The notes below the pieces were generated by a model. That model had not been told where the DNA came from. It made no database searches and was given only the letters and a program-made list of their open reading frames with translations. The position numbers were made by a program, and so were the translations under genes. From assembly GCF_900473965.1 (NCBI RefSeq), contig NZ_UCNJ01000013.1, forward strand, positions 1-64,000: a stretch of 64,000 nucleotides of DNA, read 5' to 3'. Shown here one piece after another: positions 33,916 through 43,169 of this stretch (position 1 is its first letter; each line of letters begins with the position of its first letter). Source of the stretch: Synechococcus sp. UW179A (GTDB taxonomy: Bacteria > Cyanobacteriota > Cyanobacteriia > PCC-6307 > Cyanobiaceae).

Positions 33916-34305
33916 ATGGCCGAATTCGATGCATCCACCCCGTTTATGTTGCTGGCGCGCATTCATGTGAAACCGGGCTGCGTGGATGACTATCTGAAGC
34001 TTGCTGAAGCCACCGATGCAGCAGTCCAGGCCAATGAGCCCGGCATGCTGCATCACACCTTTGATCAAGATCCAGCTGACCCCGAGGCTTTCGTCTGGTC
34101 CGAGGTCTACGCCAACGATGCGGCCTTCGCAGCGCACGTGAACAATCCACCGGTGCAGGAGTATCTGCAGAGGCATGCCGAATTGGGAGATGGCTTCAGC
34201 ATCGAGGTGTACGGCACCGTCGGCGCCGAATGCCGCACCCTGATGGAGTCGTTCGGGTTACCGCTGAAGATCTTTGAAAGCCGACTGGGCTACAGCCGTT
34301 GTTGA
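33916..34305 (+). CDS. ABM-domain (antibiotic biosynthesis monooxygenase-type) protein
   Basis: 129 aa. Ferredoxin-like fold signature: FMLLARIHVKPGCVDDYLKL, EPGMLHHTFDQDP, VWSEVYANDAAFAAHVNNPP. Family members are cofactor-free monooxygenases or heme/quinone-handling enzymes. Followed by a C-terminal extension of about 30 residues. Monocistronic. Confidence 0.8.
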   Translation: MAEFDASTPFMLLARIHVKPGCVDDYLKLAEATDAAVQANEPGMLHHTFDQDPADPEAFVWSEVYANDAAFAAHVNNPPVQEYLQRHAELGDGFSIEVYGTVGAECRTLMESFGLPLKIFESRLGYSRC

Positions 34306-34801
34306 ACACCACCTTCAAACCGTTCAGAGCTTCAACAGGTTCAGACCTGGCGTGGCAATTCTCTGAAATTGAGCCGGTTTCAACTCGGCATGGCTTGAGT
34401 GCGTACTGAGTGGATCTTTTTCAGCTGATTTCAGAGATGCCGCTGAATTCTGAGATCGAACAATCCTCAGAATCTAAGGCTCATCTGAGAACACGGCATG
34501 AATAGACAAACGACCAATTAACGAGCCAAAAAGCCGAAAAAAATTTTTAATACGTTGGTACGGGGTAAACCAGCGTAGACCGCCTGAAAAAAGTCTTCAT
34601 CAATCGTGCAAAGTTAGGGCGATTTCAGTTTCGTCCTACAACAATTTTTCGCCATCGCCAACACGCGGGAAGACCACAGAGCGCATCAATCAACCATTTA
34701 TATTGAAACTTCACAGATGTATTGCAACGGCGTGAACTTCCATTGCTGCATCAGCACGGTTGCGGAACAACACATACCTTGGGGTGCAACTGGACCAGGT
34801 G
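34306..34801. other. Long intergenic region, no gene recognised
   Basis: About 500 bases. The first part holds several short Ctgaa/ttCag imperfect palindromes, the middle an A/T run (near 34540). Likely regulatory for the GAF gene; no ORF with a good start. Confidence 0.4.
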
Positions 34802-35566
34802 ATGAAAACCGCTCTCATCCCTGAATTCGAACAGGAACGCCTCAAGGCCCTGAGTGAATACAGGATTCTTGGCACACGCCCTGAGCAGTCGTACGACGAC
34901 ATCACCCACATGGCCTCACTGGTGTGCGAAACACCGATTGCACTGCTGAGCCTGGTGGATAGCGAAAGGCAGTGGTTCAAATCAAAGGTGGGCATAGAGG
35001 CCGAGCAAACCCCCAGAGATTGGTCGTTCTGCGCCCATGCCATCCATACCGACCAGCCCCTGATCGTGACCGATGCGTTGCGCGACGATCGCTTTATCGA
35101 CAACCCGCTCGTCTGCGGTGACCCGAAGATCAGGTTCTATGCCGGCTTTCCACTCAACAACGAAACGGAGCACCGGATCGGCACCTTGTGTGTCATCGAC
35201 CGAAAGCCCAACCAGCTCTCAACCAATCAGCTGCAGATCATGGAAGCCCTGTCCCGACAGGTGGTTTCGTTCCTTGATCTGAGAAAACGATCAATCAATC
35301 TGCTCGAGTCGTTCTGCTCCGAAAGCAAGCCTTCGGGAATCATCTCCACCTGCAGCTATTGCCGCAAAGCCAAAGATGAGCGGGGCGATTGGGTCCATCT
35401 CGATCAGTACCTCGCCAAACGCAGCACCCTGAACTTCTCCCATGGCATCTGCGACAGCTGCATCGAAGAACACTTCCCTGAAGTCCTGGAGGCCTGGCAG
35501 GCAGAGAGCAGGGAGTCTGGACAACACGCTGAGAAATCGGCGCAGGTGATCAGTGATGAGGTCTGA
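34802..35566 (+). CDS. GAF-domain sensor with C-terminal CxxC/ShGiC motif
   Basis: 254 aa from ATG 34802 (ATG/GTG-type starts 14 residues upstream are open). GAF domain about 1-155 with the typical entry IPEFEQERLKALSEYRILGT and SFCAHAI, FYAGFPL, IGTLCVID strands. C-terminal 60 residues: CSYCRKAKDERGDW, then FSHGICDSCIEEHFPEV, a cysteine motif often appended to sensor kinases and GAF/PAS proteins. No kinase or cyclase domain, so it probably senses and signals through partners. Its TGA abuts the stop of the convergent glycosyltransferase. Confidence 0.85.
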   Translation: MKTALIPEFEQERLKALSEYRILGTRPEQSYDDITHMASLVCETPIALLSLVDSERQWFKSKVGIEAEQTPRDWSFCAHAIHTDQPLIVTDALRDDRFIDNPLVCGDPKIRFYAGFPLNNETEHRIGTLCVIDRKPNQLSTNQLQIMEALSRQVVSFLDLRKRSINLLESFCSESKPSGIISTCSYCRKAKDERGDWVHLDQYLAKRSTLNFSHGICDSCIEEHFPEVLEAWQAESRESGQHAEKSAQVISDEV

Positions 35567-36793
35567 TCAAGACAGCTGACGACCTTTCCAGGTCCAGCCG
35601 CGGCCAGTGAGCGTTCGCCACACCGACACCGGTCCGATCGCCCCCAACAGCAGGCCGCCGGCACCCATCAGCCACCAGTAGGTGAGCGGCACATCAAAGC
35701 GCCGGCGCTGCCAGAGACGCAGGACCAGCTGCTCCCCAATCCCCAGCGCCGACAACCCCACCAATAGCAGCCACCAGATCGACAGCTGGGGCAACAGCCA
35801 AAGCAACACAAGCGCCGAAGGCAGCAGCAGCCAGGGACCACTGAACATCAGCACAACCACAGCTGCGGCAGCGAGAGCCTTACCCACATCGCGATCGAGT
35901 CCGATCAACCAGTTTTTGGTCCACCCCTCCCAGAGTGAAGGCAGATCGGCATACATGCGCAGATCCACGGCATCAAGACCGAGCAGGTAGCGCAAGCGGA
36001 AGCCAGCAGCCTTAATGCCCCTAGCCAAGGCCAGATCCTCCACCACCTCGGCAGCGAGGGCGCGATGGCCGCCGACGGCCTCATAAGCGCTACGGCGAAA
36101 CAGCATGAACGGCCCTGCCGCGAAGGCCACCACTGAATCAGGATCATTGGTGGCCTCGATCGGAAACCCCAGCCCCAGCAGACTGGCCATGATCGGTTGC
36201 ACCATCCATTCCGCCAGGCAGCCGCAACCGAGCCGCGGGGCCAGGCTGAACAGATCCGCCTCCTCCCGGATCGCCTGAGCGAGTGCACGGCGCAAAGCTT
36301 CGGGCTGCAGACGCACATCGGCATCGATGAACAGCACCCAGTGGCTGCGCACCTGCTCCATGGCTCGCGTGCAGGCCCAATTCTTGCCCACCCAACGCTC
36401 ACCGGCAGGGCGCGGACCAGCCCTGAGCAGCTCAAACGGCGGACCGTCAGCATTGTGTTCAGCCGCCGTTTGCGCTGCCCTTTCAGCGGTGACATCCGCG
36501 GAGTCGTCATCCACCACCAGCACCTGCCACTCACAACAGGGACGATCACTGGTAAGCACACTGCTCAAACAAGAACCAATGTTCTCGGCTTCGTTGTAGG
36601 CAGGGATGACCACGCACAGCGAGGTGTCCGGAGGGTCAAACTCGGTGGCGGCCTCCAGGCAAGGGGCAATCGAAAAAACCCGCTGCAACCCAACCAGGAC
36701 AATCAACAGACCAGAGCAGGCAGCAATAGCGATGGCCACCAACACCAGGGCTGCGATCAGCAGAGGGTTCAAGGCAAGATCCGGATTGATCAC
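35567..36793 (-). CDS. Membrane glycosyltransferase family 2 (HpnB/CruG-type)
   Basis: 408 aa. One N-terminal helix, then a GT2 catalytic domain: VVIPAYNEAENIGSCL, VVDDDSAD, FIDADVRL (DxD), VVEDLALARGIK (ED motif); three to four C-terminal membrane helices. This layout is shared by hopene-associated HpnB and by the carotenoid glycosyltransferase CruG of cyanobacteria. Acceptor is therefore a hopanoid, carotenoid or lipid; not resolved by sequence alone. Confidence 0.85.
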   Translation of the reverse strand: MINPDLALNPLLIAALVLVAIAIAACSGLLIVLVGLQRVFSIAPCLEAATEFDPPDTSLCVVIPAYNEAENIGSCLSSVLTSDRPCCEWQVLVVDDDSADVTAERAAQTAAEHNADGPPFELLRAGPRPAGERWVGKNWACTRAMEQVRSHWVLFIDADVRLQPEALRRALAQAIREEADLFSLAPRLGCGCLAEWMVQPIMASLLGLGFPIEATNDPDSVVAFAAGPFMLFRRSAYEAVGGHRALAAEVVEDLALARGIKAAGFRLRYLLGLDAVDLRMYADLPSLWEGWTKNWLIGLDRDVGKALAAAAVVVLMFSGPWLLLPSALVLLWLLPQLSIWWLLLVGLSALGIGEQLVLRLWQRRRFDVPLTYWWLMGAGGLLLGAIGPVSVWRTLTGRGWTWKGRQLS

Positions 36794-36858
36794 TCCAGGA
36801 AATCACCCTGGGCTTCTGAACAACCGACGCGAGTCCACAAGCAGGGACATCCAATGAC

Positions 36859-37041
36859 TCAGTTCAACAGCACAGCACCAGTTGCCAACAAATCTCGGCG
36901 GTAGCGACCGAGACCGGAGCGACTCACGTGGGCGACTTGGGAACAGCCGTTCATCCAGAACTGCACGCAAACCGACTCTTCAGCACAGCTGTTGATGGAT
37001 GGACCAGAGGAAGAACTTTTAAGTCTGGAAACAGAACCCAT
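36859..37041 (-). CDS. Possible small Cys-containing protein, 60 aa
   Basis: From ATG 37041: SINSCAEESVCVQFWMNGCS, then HVSRSGLGRYRRDLL. Three cysteines and a basic end look protein-like, but no ribosome site is clear. The longer frame to 37104 is also open. Confidence 0.35.
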   Translation of the reverse strand: MGSVSRLKSSSSGPSINSCAEESVCVQFWMNGCSQVAHVSRSGLGRYRRDLLATGAVLLN

Positions 37042-37297
37042 GAAGCAGCCGCAGATGGGCGCATGACACCGCAGCTGAACGCAAGCTGATGTGTGATCGA
37101 TCACAGATCAGAGATCAAGAATCGATGGCAGTGAATCGCTGGTATCAACGGCCACGATTCAACAGATTTGTTCCAGAAATCAGTGGATTCAGCAAGTCGA
37201 CAAGGCTGTACAAGCTGCACAGCATCGGTAATTCTTTTGAAAAGGCCCTTCACCTGTTTTGACCTTCTCTTCTCTGAAGCCACGCAGAATAAACTCA

Positions 37298-37717
37298 GTG
37301 AAAACCGCCCATCTTTCTGGCGTCTGGCAACTGATGCGCTACGAAATCGAAGTTAAATCGAGCGGAACTATCTTTGAGCCAATGGGGAAAAAACCAACAG
37401 GTGTTGTGATTTTCACAACGGATGGTCATGTCTCATTCACGCTCACTGCTGAAGGACGAAAACCGCGGGAAAGCGAAAAAGACAGCGCTGATTTACTTAA
37501 TAGTGTGATTGCTTACACCGGAACCTACAGGCTGGAGGCAGACCGATGGATCACCAAGGTGCATGTGGCATGGAATCCCGAATGGGTTGGGACGGAGCAG
37601 ACCCGTTATTACCAAATCGAGCAGGATCAACTAAGTGTGCAAACTCCCTGGAGAGTGATGCCGAACTGGACAGAACAAGGGCTTAGCCGCAGCAACGTCA
37701 CGTTTCGGCGTTGTTGA
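37298..37717 (+). CDS. Lipocalin-like domain protein
   Basis: 139 aa from GTG 37298 (TTG 37259 is the longest frame). The pattern LSGVWQLMRYEI, PTGVVIFTTDGHVSFTL, YTGTYRLEADRW and NWTEQGLSRS is that of lipocalin-like domain proteins seen in many bacteria. Soluble; probably binds a small hydrophobic molecule. Confidence 0.75.
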   Translation: MKTAHLSGVWQLMRYEIEVKSSGTIFEPMGKKPTGVVIFTTDGHVSFTLTAEGRKPRESEKDSADLLNSVIAYTGTYRLEADRWITKVHVAWNPEWVGTEQTRYYQIEQDQLSVQTPWRVMPNWTEQGLSRSNVTFRRC

Positions 37718-37724
37718 TGAACCG

Positions 37725-37985
37725 TCAGGGCTTGCGTGAGCTACCGCCCTTGCCCCCTGATCCATGACGGTTCCGGTACCCCTGTGCCTCAGCGAGATGG
37801 CGCAGGAAAACGATTTGGTGACGATCGGGGAGACCAGCAGCAGCGATCAGACCCAGCAGCCCGAACACCAGGCCCGCAAGAAACCACATCCGGCTGTTGC
37901 GCGCCTTCTGCTGCGCAAGCGTCGCAGCGAGGAAGGCACTGGCCAGATGTGAAGCGGCAATCAACAGCAGCAGCATCCAGTCCAT
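37725..37985 (-). CDS. Two-helix membrane hypothetical, 86 aa
   Basis: ATG 37985. Helix 1 LLLLIAASHLASAFLAATLA, helix 2 MWFLAGLVFGLLGLIAAAGL, then a basic Gly-rich tail. ARNSRMWFLAGLVFGLLG is the pattern of small proteins of unknown function often annotated as hypothetical membrane proteins. Convergent with the lipocalin-like gene. Confidence 0.65.
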   Translation of the reverse strand: MDWMLLLLIAASHLASAFLAATLAQQKARNSRMWFLAGLVFGLLGLIAAAGLPDRHQIVFLRHLAEAQGYRNRHGSGGKGGSSRKP

Positions 37986-38037
37986 GGGCAGAGACACTCG
38001 TCACACCAACTAGCTAGCCACAACAACCGCCTACAGC

Positions 38038-38847
38038 TCAAGCCGCTGTCAACAAGGGCTCATACATCATCAGAGCATGGTTCTCGACAAGCAACTGTTC
38101 CGAGCTGGAGCCATCCATGTTCTGTTGAATCTGGAAAATCTGATTGTGCCTGGAATAGCCACCCCAGACCTGCTGCTTGATCTGGTGATGACGCTCTTCC
38201 AGGATGTAAATCGAGGAATAGTTGATGTCACAAAAGAGCTCACCATGCAGGTGGGTCTTATCCAGCCATAAATGAATACGAAAGCAATAGGGTGTGTGAT
38301 TGGTCAACTGAAGGTCAACATAGTTGTAAGCCAGTGTTGCACCTGCCCCGAAAGGTATTGATCGATTCACATCAGGGAAAACATCAAATCCATGCCGCCA
38401 ACGCTCTGTGAGTGTGAGAGGACTATGCCCTGCAATCCAAAACAAGAGATTTCCAAGCTGACAAAGTCCACCTCCCGGACCTTGAGCAATCGTCCCCTGT
38501 TTCAAAACCAAACCATCCAGATAACCTTTGCTTCTTGAGGGTCGACCAAGCAACTTCCACACTGAAAATGTGTCTCCAGGGCGCAAAACAACCCTGTCCA
38601 ATCGGGCAATGGCCAGCTCGAGATTCCTGCGCTTGTTGTGTTGAAGCTGAAGATCAACGCCTCGCAAAGGGCGAAGAATCAACGACTGATGATGGAACTT
38701 CAGATGTTTGATCACCAGGGAGTCCGAACGAGTCGCCCAGGTCTGGCCACCCGTAAACCAGTGGATCTTTCTTTTTGCGATGTGGAACTCACGCCCCAGC
38801 ACTTGCCGGATTCTGCTGCGTTGAATGGGTTGGGAAAGCTCAAACAT
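38038..38847 (-). CDS. VanW-family protein
   Basis: 269 aa. The signature LRPGDTFSVWKLLGRPSRSK, QGPGGGLCQLGNLLFW and HGFDVFPDVNRSIPFGAGAT is that of VanW. Family function is poorly known; members occur with cell-envelope genes. No signal peptide. It lies 25 bases after the WD40 gene stop on the same strand and could be the third gene of the zinc-linked minus operon. Confidence 0.85.
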   Translation of the reverse strand: MFELSQPIQRSRIRQVLGREFHIAKRKIHWFTGGQTWATRSDSLVIKHLKFHHQSLILRPLRGVDLQLQHNKRRNLELAIARLDRVVLRPGDTFSVWKLLGRPSRSKGYLDGLVLKQGTIAQGPGGGLCQLGNLLFWIAGHSPLTLTERWRHGFDVFPDVNRSIPFGAGATLAYNYVDLQLTNHTPYCFRIHLWLDKTHLHGELFCDINYSSIYILEERHHQIKQQVWGGYSRHNQIFQIQQNMDGSSSEQLLVENHALMMYEPLLTAA

Positions 38848-38872
38848 TCCGAGCAGAGAGATCGATCACTGG

Positions 38873-39922
38873 TCAACCACGAATTTTGAACGGCCACACA
38901 GAGACCCGTCCGTCGGAATCGATTGCCGCCAATGCGGTGTCGTCCGGCTTCCAACACACTGCACTGATCTTCTCAGCGGTGAAGGCGCCTCCCAGTGGAT
39001 TGCCATCACCATTGTGATCAAGCAGCCAGACGAACACCGAACCATCTCGTGCACCTGAGGCCAAAATCAGTCCTTCATGTGCAAAAGCCAGCGACGAAAT
39101 CGGCTCAGGATGGAGTACAAGCTGCCCAGGCAATGATCCTTCTGGACCATCACCTTGAAAATTCCACACAATGATCTGGTCACTGCCACCGGTGGCCAGA
39201 AACTGACCGTTCTGATCAAACGCCAGTTGACTGGGCTTGCCTGGATAGCCGGTCATCTCGGCATCCAGCCCGGTTGAACGGCGCCAGAAATGCACTGAAT
39301 TGTCCTGGCTACCGCAGGCCACGATGTCTCCATCGGGACTGAGCACCATGGAGACCAGTGATCCCTGCCATTTCAATTCCTGCGCAACTTGCTGCCTGGT
39401 GATGTCAAAGAAGCTGACCTTTCCATAGCAAGCAGTGGCGAGCTCATCAGGCTTGGACCAAGAGATCGAACTGACCGTGCTGGGGTGGTCCTCAGTGCAC
39501 CATTTCTCAACACCATCAGGGTGATAGATGTGAACGTTTTTCGATGCGGCAACCGCCAACATTTCGCCGCTGCCTGACCAGGCCAGATGCTCAACCCAGC
39601 CTCGTCCAGGCTTGATCGAATGCAAGATTTCTCCTCGCTGACTATCCCAAATCAGCACGCATCCATCCTGGCCGGATGTGGCGAAACGATCCCCTTTCGG
39701 ATGAATCGCCAAAGCCAGTAAACCGCCCTGGTGAATGTTGTTTTTGGTCCAGATCAGTTCGCCGGTCTTGCCTGCAAACAGAGACAGTCCACCAGCAACA
39801 TCGCCGACCAGCAGATTGTCTCCATCGCCCGTCCATCCACAGGCCAGCGCGTAGTCATCAACCTGGGCAGTCCAACCCTCATGAAGCATGCCCTGGGGGG
39901 CAAACGTCTTCAGATCAGGCAT
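38873..39922 (-). CDS. WD40-repeat protein linked to COG0523 GTPase
   Basis: 349 aa; about seven WD-like blades (for example ATSGQDGCVLIWD, VACGSQDNSVHFWR, ATGGSDQIIVWN, ASGARDGSVFVWL), forming a full propeller with no other domain. The start overlaps the end of the COG0523 gene by 13 bases, so the two are translationally linked. The context suggests a partner or scaffold in metal delivery. Confidence 0.85.
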   Translation of the reverse strand: MPDLKTFAPQGMLHEGWTAQVDDYALACGWTGDGDNLLVGDVAGGLSLFAGKTGELIWTKNNIHQGGLLALAIHPKGDRFATSGQDGCVLIWDSQRGEILHSIKPGRGWVEHLAWSGSGEMLAVAASKNVHIYHPDGVEKWCTEDHPSTVSSISWSKPDELATACYGKVSFFDITRQQVAQELKWQGSLVSMVLSPDGDIVACGSQDNSVHFWRRSTGLDAEMTGYPGKPSQLAFDQNGQFLATGGSDQIIVWNFQGDGPEGSLPGQLVLHPEPISSLAFAHEGLILASGARDGSVFVWLLDHNGDGNPLGGAFTAEKISAVCWKPDDTALAAIDSDGRVSVWPFKIRG

Positions 39923-41247
39923 TGGTCAAAGTCCTTGCGCATCTGAGCCTCATCAAGATTACGGCCGATGAACACAAGCTGATTACAGCGCGGTGCATCT
40001 CCCCACTCTTGCCCAGGCTGGGCGGTGAACAGCATGTGGACTCCCTGAAACACAACCCTCCGAGATTCGTTCTGATAGCTGATGAAGCCCTTGGTTCTGA
40101 AAATATCCACTCCTTTTTCTGCCAGCAGTGCTCCGATCCATTGATTGAGTTTTTCAGGGTCAACATTGCCCTGCCGTTCGATAGCAATTGAGCCGACCTC
40201 ATCGTCATGCTCATGCTCTGCAACCCAGACGCGCTCTTTAACCGGGCTCACTGATTGACCTGCCTTGATGATCTTCAGGTCAAACTCTTCAGCCGTGTGC
40301 TGGGCATAGAACCCGATCGTTTTCTCGCTCTTGACTTCGAACAGAAAAGATTTAGTCCCTTTTGAATTCAACTGAAGGCTTAGATGCTGATTGGGCGCGA
40401 TGGAATCACCTGGCTCAAGTGATTGAGCGGCCTGGGCAAACAGCCGAACGCACTGCTCTGCACTCTGCTTCAGTGCATCTTCATCAACTTTTTGTCCTGG
40501 GATAGCTACCAAAGACATCTCAGGATCAGGGCCCTCTTCGAGAGTCATCTCATACTGACCTGGCTCAAGTTTGTAGACCCCAGTCCATTCAAAGGGATAT
40601 TCAGGTTCAAGGAAGGTGGGCCGACGCTCAAGGATCTGATCAAGATCGAAGGCGCTCAGATTGAGCACCGTCTCGACAGGTACTTCAGCCTGAGTGCTGC
40701 GCACCACGCGGGCCATGGTGTTCATATCCCGCAGGCGTGATTCCAACTTCACCAGTGATTCTTCAGGCACAAGGTCAGACTTGTTGAGGATCAGCACATC
40801 TGCGAATGCCACTTGTTCAGAGCTCTCATTGCTTCTCTCAAGTTGTTGGTCAATATGGGCAGCATCAATGAGTGTGACTATTCCATCAAGAGTGAATTCT
40901 TCCCGAATTTCATCATCCATAAAAAATGTCTGAGCAACCGGCCCGGGATCAGCAAGTCCGGTGGTTTCAACGAGGACGTAATCAAATTTGTCGCGTCGCT
41001 TCATCAGGTTTCCCAGAACTCTGATCAAATCCCCTCTCACAGTGCAACAAATGCACCCATTGGACATTTCAAAAACTTCCTCATCAGCATTGATCACAAG
41101 TCCCTGATCAATACCTACTTCCCCATACTCATTTTCAATCACGGCAATACGCTTGCCGTGTTCTTCACTTAATATTTTATTCAATAAAGTTGTCTTGCCG
41201 GAGCCCAAATAGCCGGTGAGAATCGTAACGGGTACTTTTTGATACAT
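39910..41247 (-). CDS. COG0523 GTPase, probable zinc chaperone (ZigA/ZNG1-like)
   Basis: 445 aa from ATG 41247. G-domain: P-loop GYLGSGKT at 12-19, metal-binding CICC with Cys65, 67 and 68, ETTGLADP, and NKSD. The C-terminal CobW_C region contains EHEHDDE, a possible extra metal site. It is preceded by a Zur-type palindrome and divergent from znuA, which indicates zinc-limitation control and a role moving Zn to client proteins. First gene of the operon with the WD40 protein. Confidence 0.9.
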   Translation of the reverse strand: MYQKVPVTILTGYLGSGKTTLLNKILSEEHGKRIAVIENEYGEVGIDQGLVINADEEVFEMSNGCICCTVRGDLIRVLGNLMKRRDKFDYVLVETTGLADPGPVAQTFFMDDEIREEFTLDGIVTLIDAAHIDQQLERSNESSEQVAFADVLILNKSDLVPEESLVKLESRLRDMNTMARVVRSTQAEVPVETVLNLSAFDLDQILERRPTFLEPEYPFEWTGVYKLEPGQYEMTLEEGPDPEMSLVAIPGQKVDEDALKQSAEQCVRLFAQAAQSLEPGDSIAPNQHLSLQLNSKGTKSFLFEVKSEKTIGFYAQHTAEEFDLKIIKAGQSVSPVKERVWVAEHEHDDEVGSIAIERQGNVDPEKLNQWIGALLAEKGVDIFRTKGFISYQNESRRVVFQGVHMLFTAQPGQEWGDAPRCNQLVFIGRNLDEAQMRKDFDQCLI

Positions 41248-41299
41248 AGGTCTTGGGCGGCACTCTTTCAACAGGCTAGTGAGGCCAGCCAGCCGCTGC

Positions 41300-41313
41300 G
41301 ATAATGATTATCA
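41300..41313. promoter_or_regulatory. Zur-type operator between COG0523 gene and znuA
   Basis: Perfect 13-bp palindrome GATAATGATTATC (41300-41312), the core of Zur boxes. It lies 53 bases from the COG0523 ATG and 63 from the znuA ATG, in position to repress both divergent units when zinc is sufficient. A Fur site has similar sequence; gene context favours Zur. Confidence 0.85.
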
Positions 41314-41375
41314 TTCTTAAGCGCTGAGCTCTATCGAGCCTGCGTTATCAAATTCGTCTTAGCTTTCACAACTGA

Positions 41376-42392
41376 ATGGCTTCTGTGTTTTCGCGCCTAG
41401 GCGCAATCTCTCTCCTGGTCGGCCTAGTGGCCTGCGGAGCACCGAATGCAACCAACAATGAGGCAAGCCAGGCCAAGAGAGTGAAAGTGGTCACCACTTT
41501 TCTGCCGATCACACTGTTCACTGAAGCGGTATCTGGCGACTGCGCAGAGGTCACGTCATTGATTCCGCCCAATCTGGGGCCCCATGATTTTCAGGCCACA
41601 CCCTCCGACTTGGCAGATCTCAGCGGGGCGAATGTCCTGGTCAAAAACGGACTGGGAATGGAGGAGTTCCTCGATGATCTGATCAGTTCAGCTGACAACA
41701 AGGATCTGGTGGTGATTGATTCCAGCAGTGGCGTGGAGACAATCAAAGCGGCTGGTGGCGGACACCATGCTGACCACCACGACGATGACCATCACGACGG
41801 TGAACACCATGAGGGTGAGCACCATGACGATGATGATGACCACGATCACGGCCATGGACACAGCCATGGTGAATACGATCCCCACATCTGGCTCGACCCG
41901 GTTCGCGCTGCCCAGCAGGTCGAGAACATCAGAGACGGGCTTGTCAAAGCTGACCCCAGTTGCGCCGATGGATACAAGAAGAATGCAGACCAATACACCG
42001 CCAAGCTCGAGGAGCTGAACACGGAGTTCACTGCCAAGCTCAAGCCTTACAGCGGTAAGACATTCGTTGCCTTCCACGACTTCGCCACCTACTTCGCCAA
42101 CCGTTATTCGCTGAAAGCGGAATTCCTGGTTGACCTGCCGGAGATGAATCCAAGCCCGGCCGATCTGCAACGGGTGGCCGCTCAGGTCAAGCAATCAGGC
42201 TTGAAAGCCCTGCTCAGCGAGCCTCAGGAGGGCAATCGTTCTTTCAATGCCTTGGCGAAAGATCTCGGGGTGAATATCGTTGAATTCAACCCGCTTGAGA
42301 CCGGCTCAGCAGAGTCCGCCAAGAAGCCAGGAACTTACTTTGAGGTGATGCGCTCCAACGTCAACAATCTGATCAATGCCATTGGGGACTGA
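41376..42392 (+). CDS. znuA: Zinc ABC transporter substrate-binding lipoprotein
   Basis: 338 aa, lipoprotein signal with lipobox LVAC near residue 21. Cluster A-I fold: VVTTFLPITLFTEAV, NLGPHDFQATPSDL (first His ligand). The His/Asp-rich loop at about 127-165 with more than 20 histidines precedes DPHIWLDP; this charged loop is the mark of Zn-specific ZnuA. Binds Zn in the periplasm and delivers it to ZnuB. First gene of znuA-znuC-znuB. Confidence 0.95.
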   Translation: MASVFSRLGAISLLVGLVACGAPNATNNEASQAKRVKVVTTFLPITLFTEAVSGDCAEVTSLIPPNLGPHDFQATPSDLADLSGANVLVKNGLGMEEFLDDLISSADNKDLVVIDSSSGVETIKAAGGGHHADHHDDDHHDGEHHEGEHHDDDDDHDHGHGHSHGEYDPHIWLDPVRAAQQVENIRDGLVKADPSCADGYKKNADQYTAKLEELNTEFTAKLKPYSGKTFVAFHDFATYFANRYSLKAEFLVDLPEMNPSPADLQRVAAQVKQSGLKALLSEPQEGNRSFNALAKDLGVNIVEFNPLETGSAESAKKPGTYFEVMRSNVNNLINAIGD

Positions 42393-42398
42393 CGTTTG

Positions 42399-43169
42399 AT
42401 GCCCAACCCGGTGGTGGTGGTGAGCGACCTGTCGGTTGAACGATCAGGTCGCCTCGCGGTTGAACAGGTCTCGTTCGAACTCCCGAATGAGAGCGAGACT
42501 GCTGTGGTTGGACCCAACGGCGCCGGCAAAAGCACTTTGGTGGCCGCCTTGCTCGGACTGATTCCAAAAAAGGAAGGAACGGTTCAGATACTCGGAGAAC
42601 AGCTTTCGGCCAACGGCGACCTGCCCGGTGCCATCCGGTCTCAGATTGCCTACGTTCCGCAGAGTCTGGCCCTACAGGGACGTTTTCCCCTGACGGTGGC
42701 CGAGTTCGTCGGCTACGGGTTTGATCCTCCAGGTCCGCGCTGGCCATGGCATCAGCATCAGAGACGCAAAGCCGCCGTTGAGAAATCCCTGGATCGCACC
42801 GGTTGCATCGATCTAAGAAACCGTCTTCTCAGTGAACTGTCGGGAGGTCAGCTCAAACGTGTGATGCTCTCGTTCTGCGTTGTTCGGCCCCGTCAGCTGC
42901 TAGTGCTCGATGAAGCACAGGCAGGCCTTGATGTGCCTTCGAACGAGCGCTTCCAGCAACTGTTGCTTGAGCTGCGACGTCAAGAGGGATGGACCGTTCT
43001 GCACGTCTCTCACGATCTCGACATGGTGCGTCGCAGCAGCGACCAGGTGCTGGGCCTCAATCGCCGCCTCTGCTGCAGTGGGTCACCTGATCACACCCTC
43101 ACTCCTGAACGTCTCATTGATCTGTACGGGCCCAACATGGTTCCTTACAGGCATCAGTGTCATGGTTGA
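42399..43169 (+). CDS. znuC: Zinc ABC transporter ATP-binding protein
   Basis: 256 aa from ATG 42399, six bases after znuA. Walker A GPNGAGKST, Q-loop AYVPQ, signature LSGGQ, Walker B LLVLDEAQAGLD and switch HVSHD are all intact. Supplies ATP hydrolysis for zinc import. Overlaps znuB by 8 bases. Confidence 0.95.
   Translation: MPNPVVVVSDLSVERSGRLAVEQVSFELPNESETAVVGPNGAGKSTLVAALLGLIPKKEGTVQILGEQLSANGDLPGAIRSQIAYVPQSLALQGRFPLTVAEFVGYGFDPPGPRWPWHQHQRRKAAVEKSLDRTGCIDLRNRLLSELSGGQLKRVMLSFCVVRPRQLLVLDEAQAGLDVPSNERFQQLLLELRRQEGWTVLHVSHDLDMVRRSSDQVLGLNRRLCCSGSPDHTLTPERLIDLYGPNMVPYRHQCHG

Noticed and set aside
41688-42194. Minus-strand 168-aa frame opposite znuA
   Set aside because: Valine/methionine-rich complement of the His/Asp-rich loop of znuA; not a gene.
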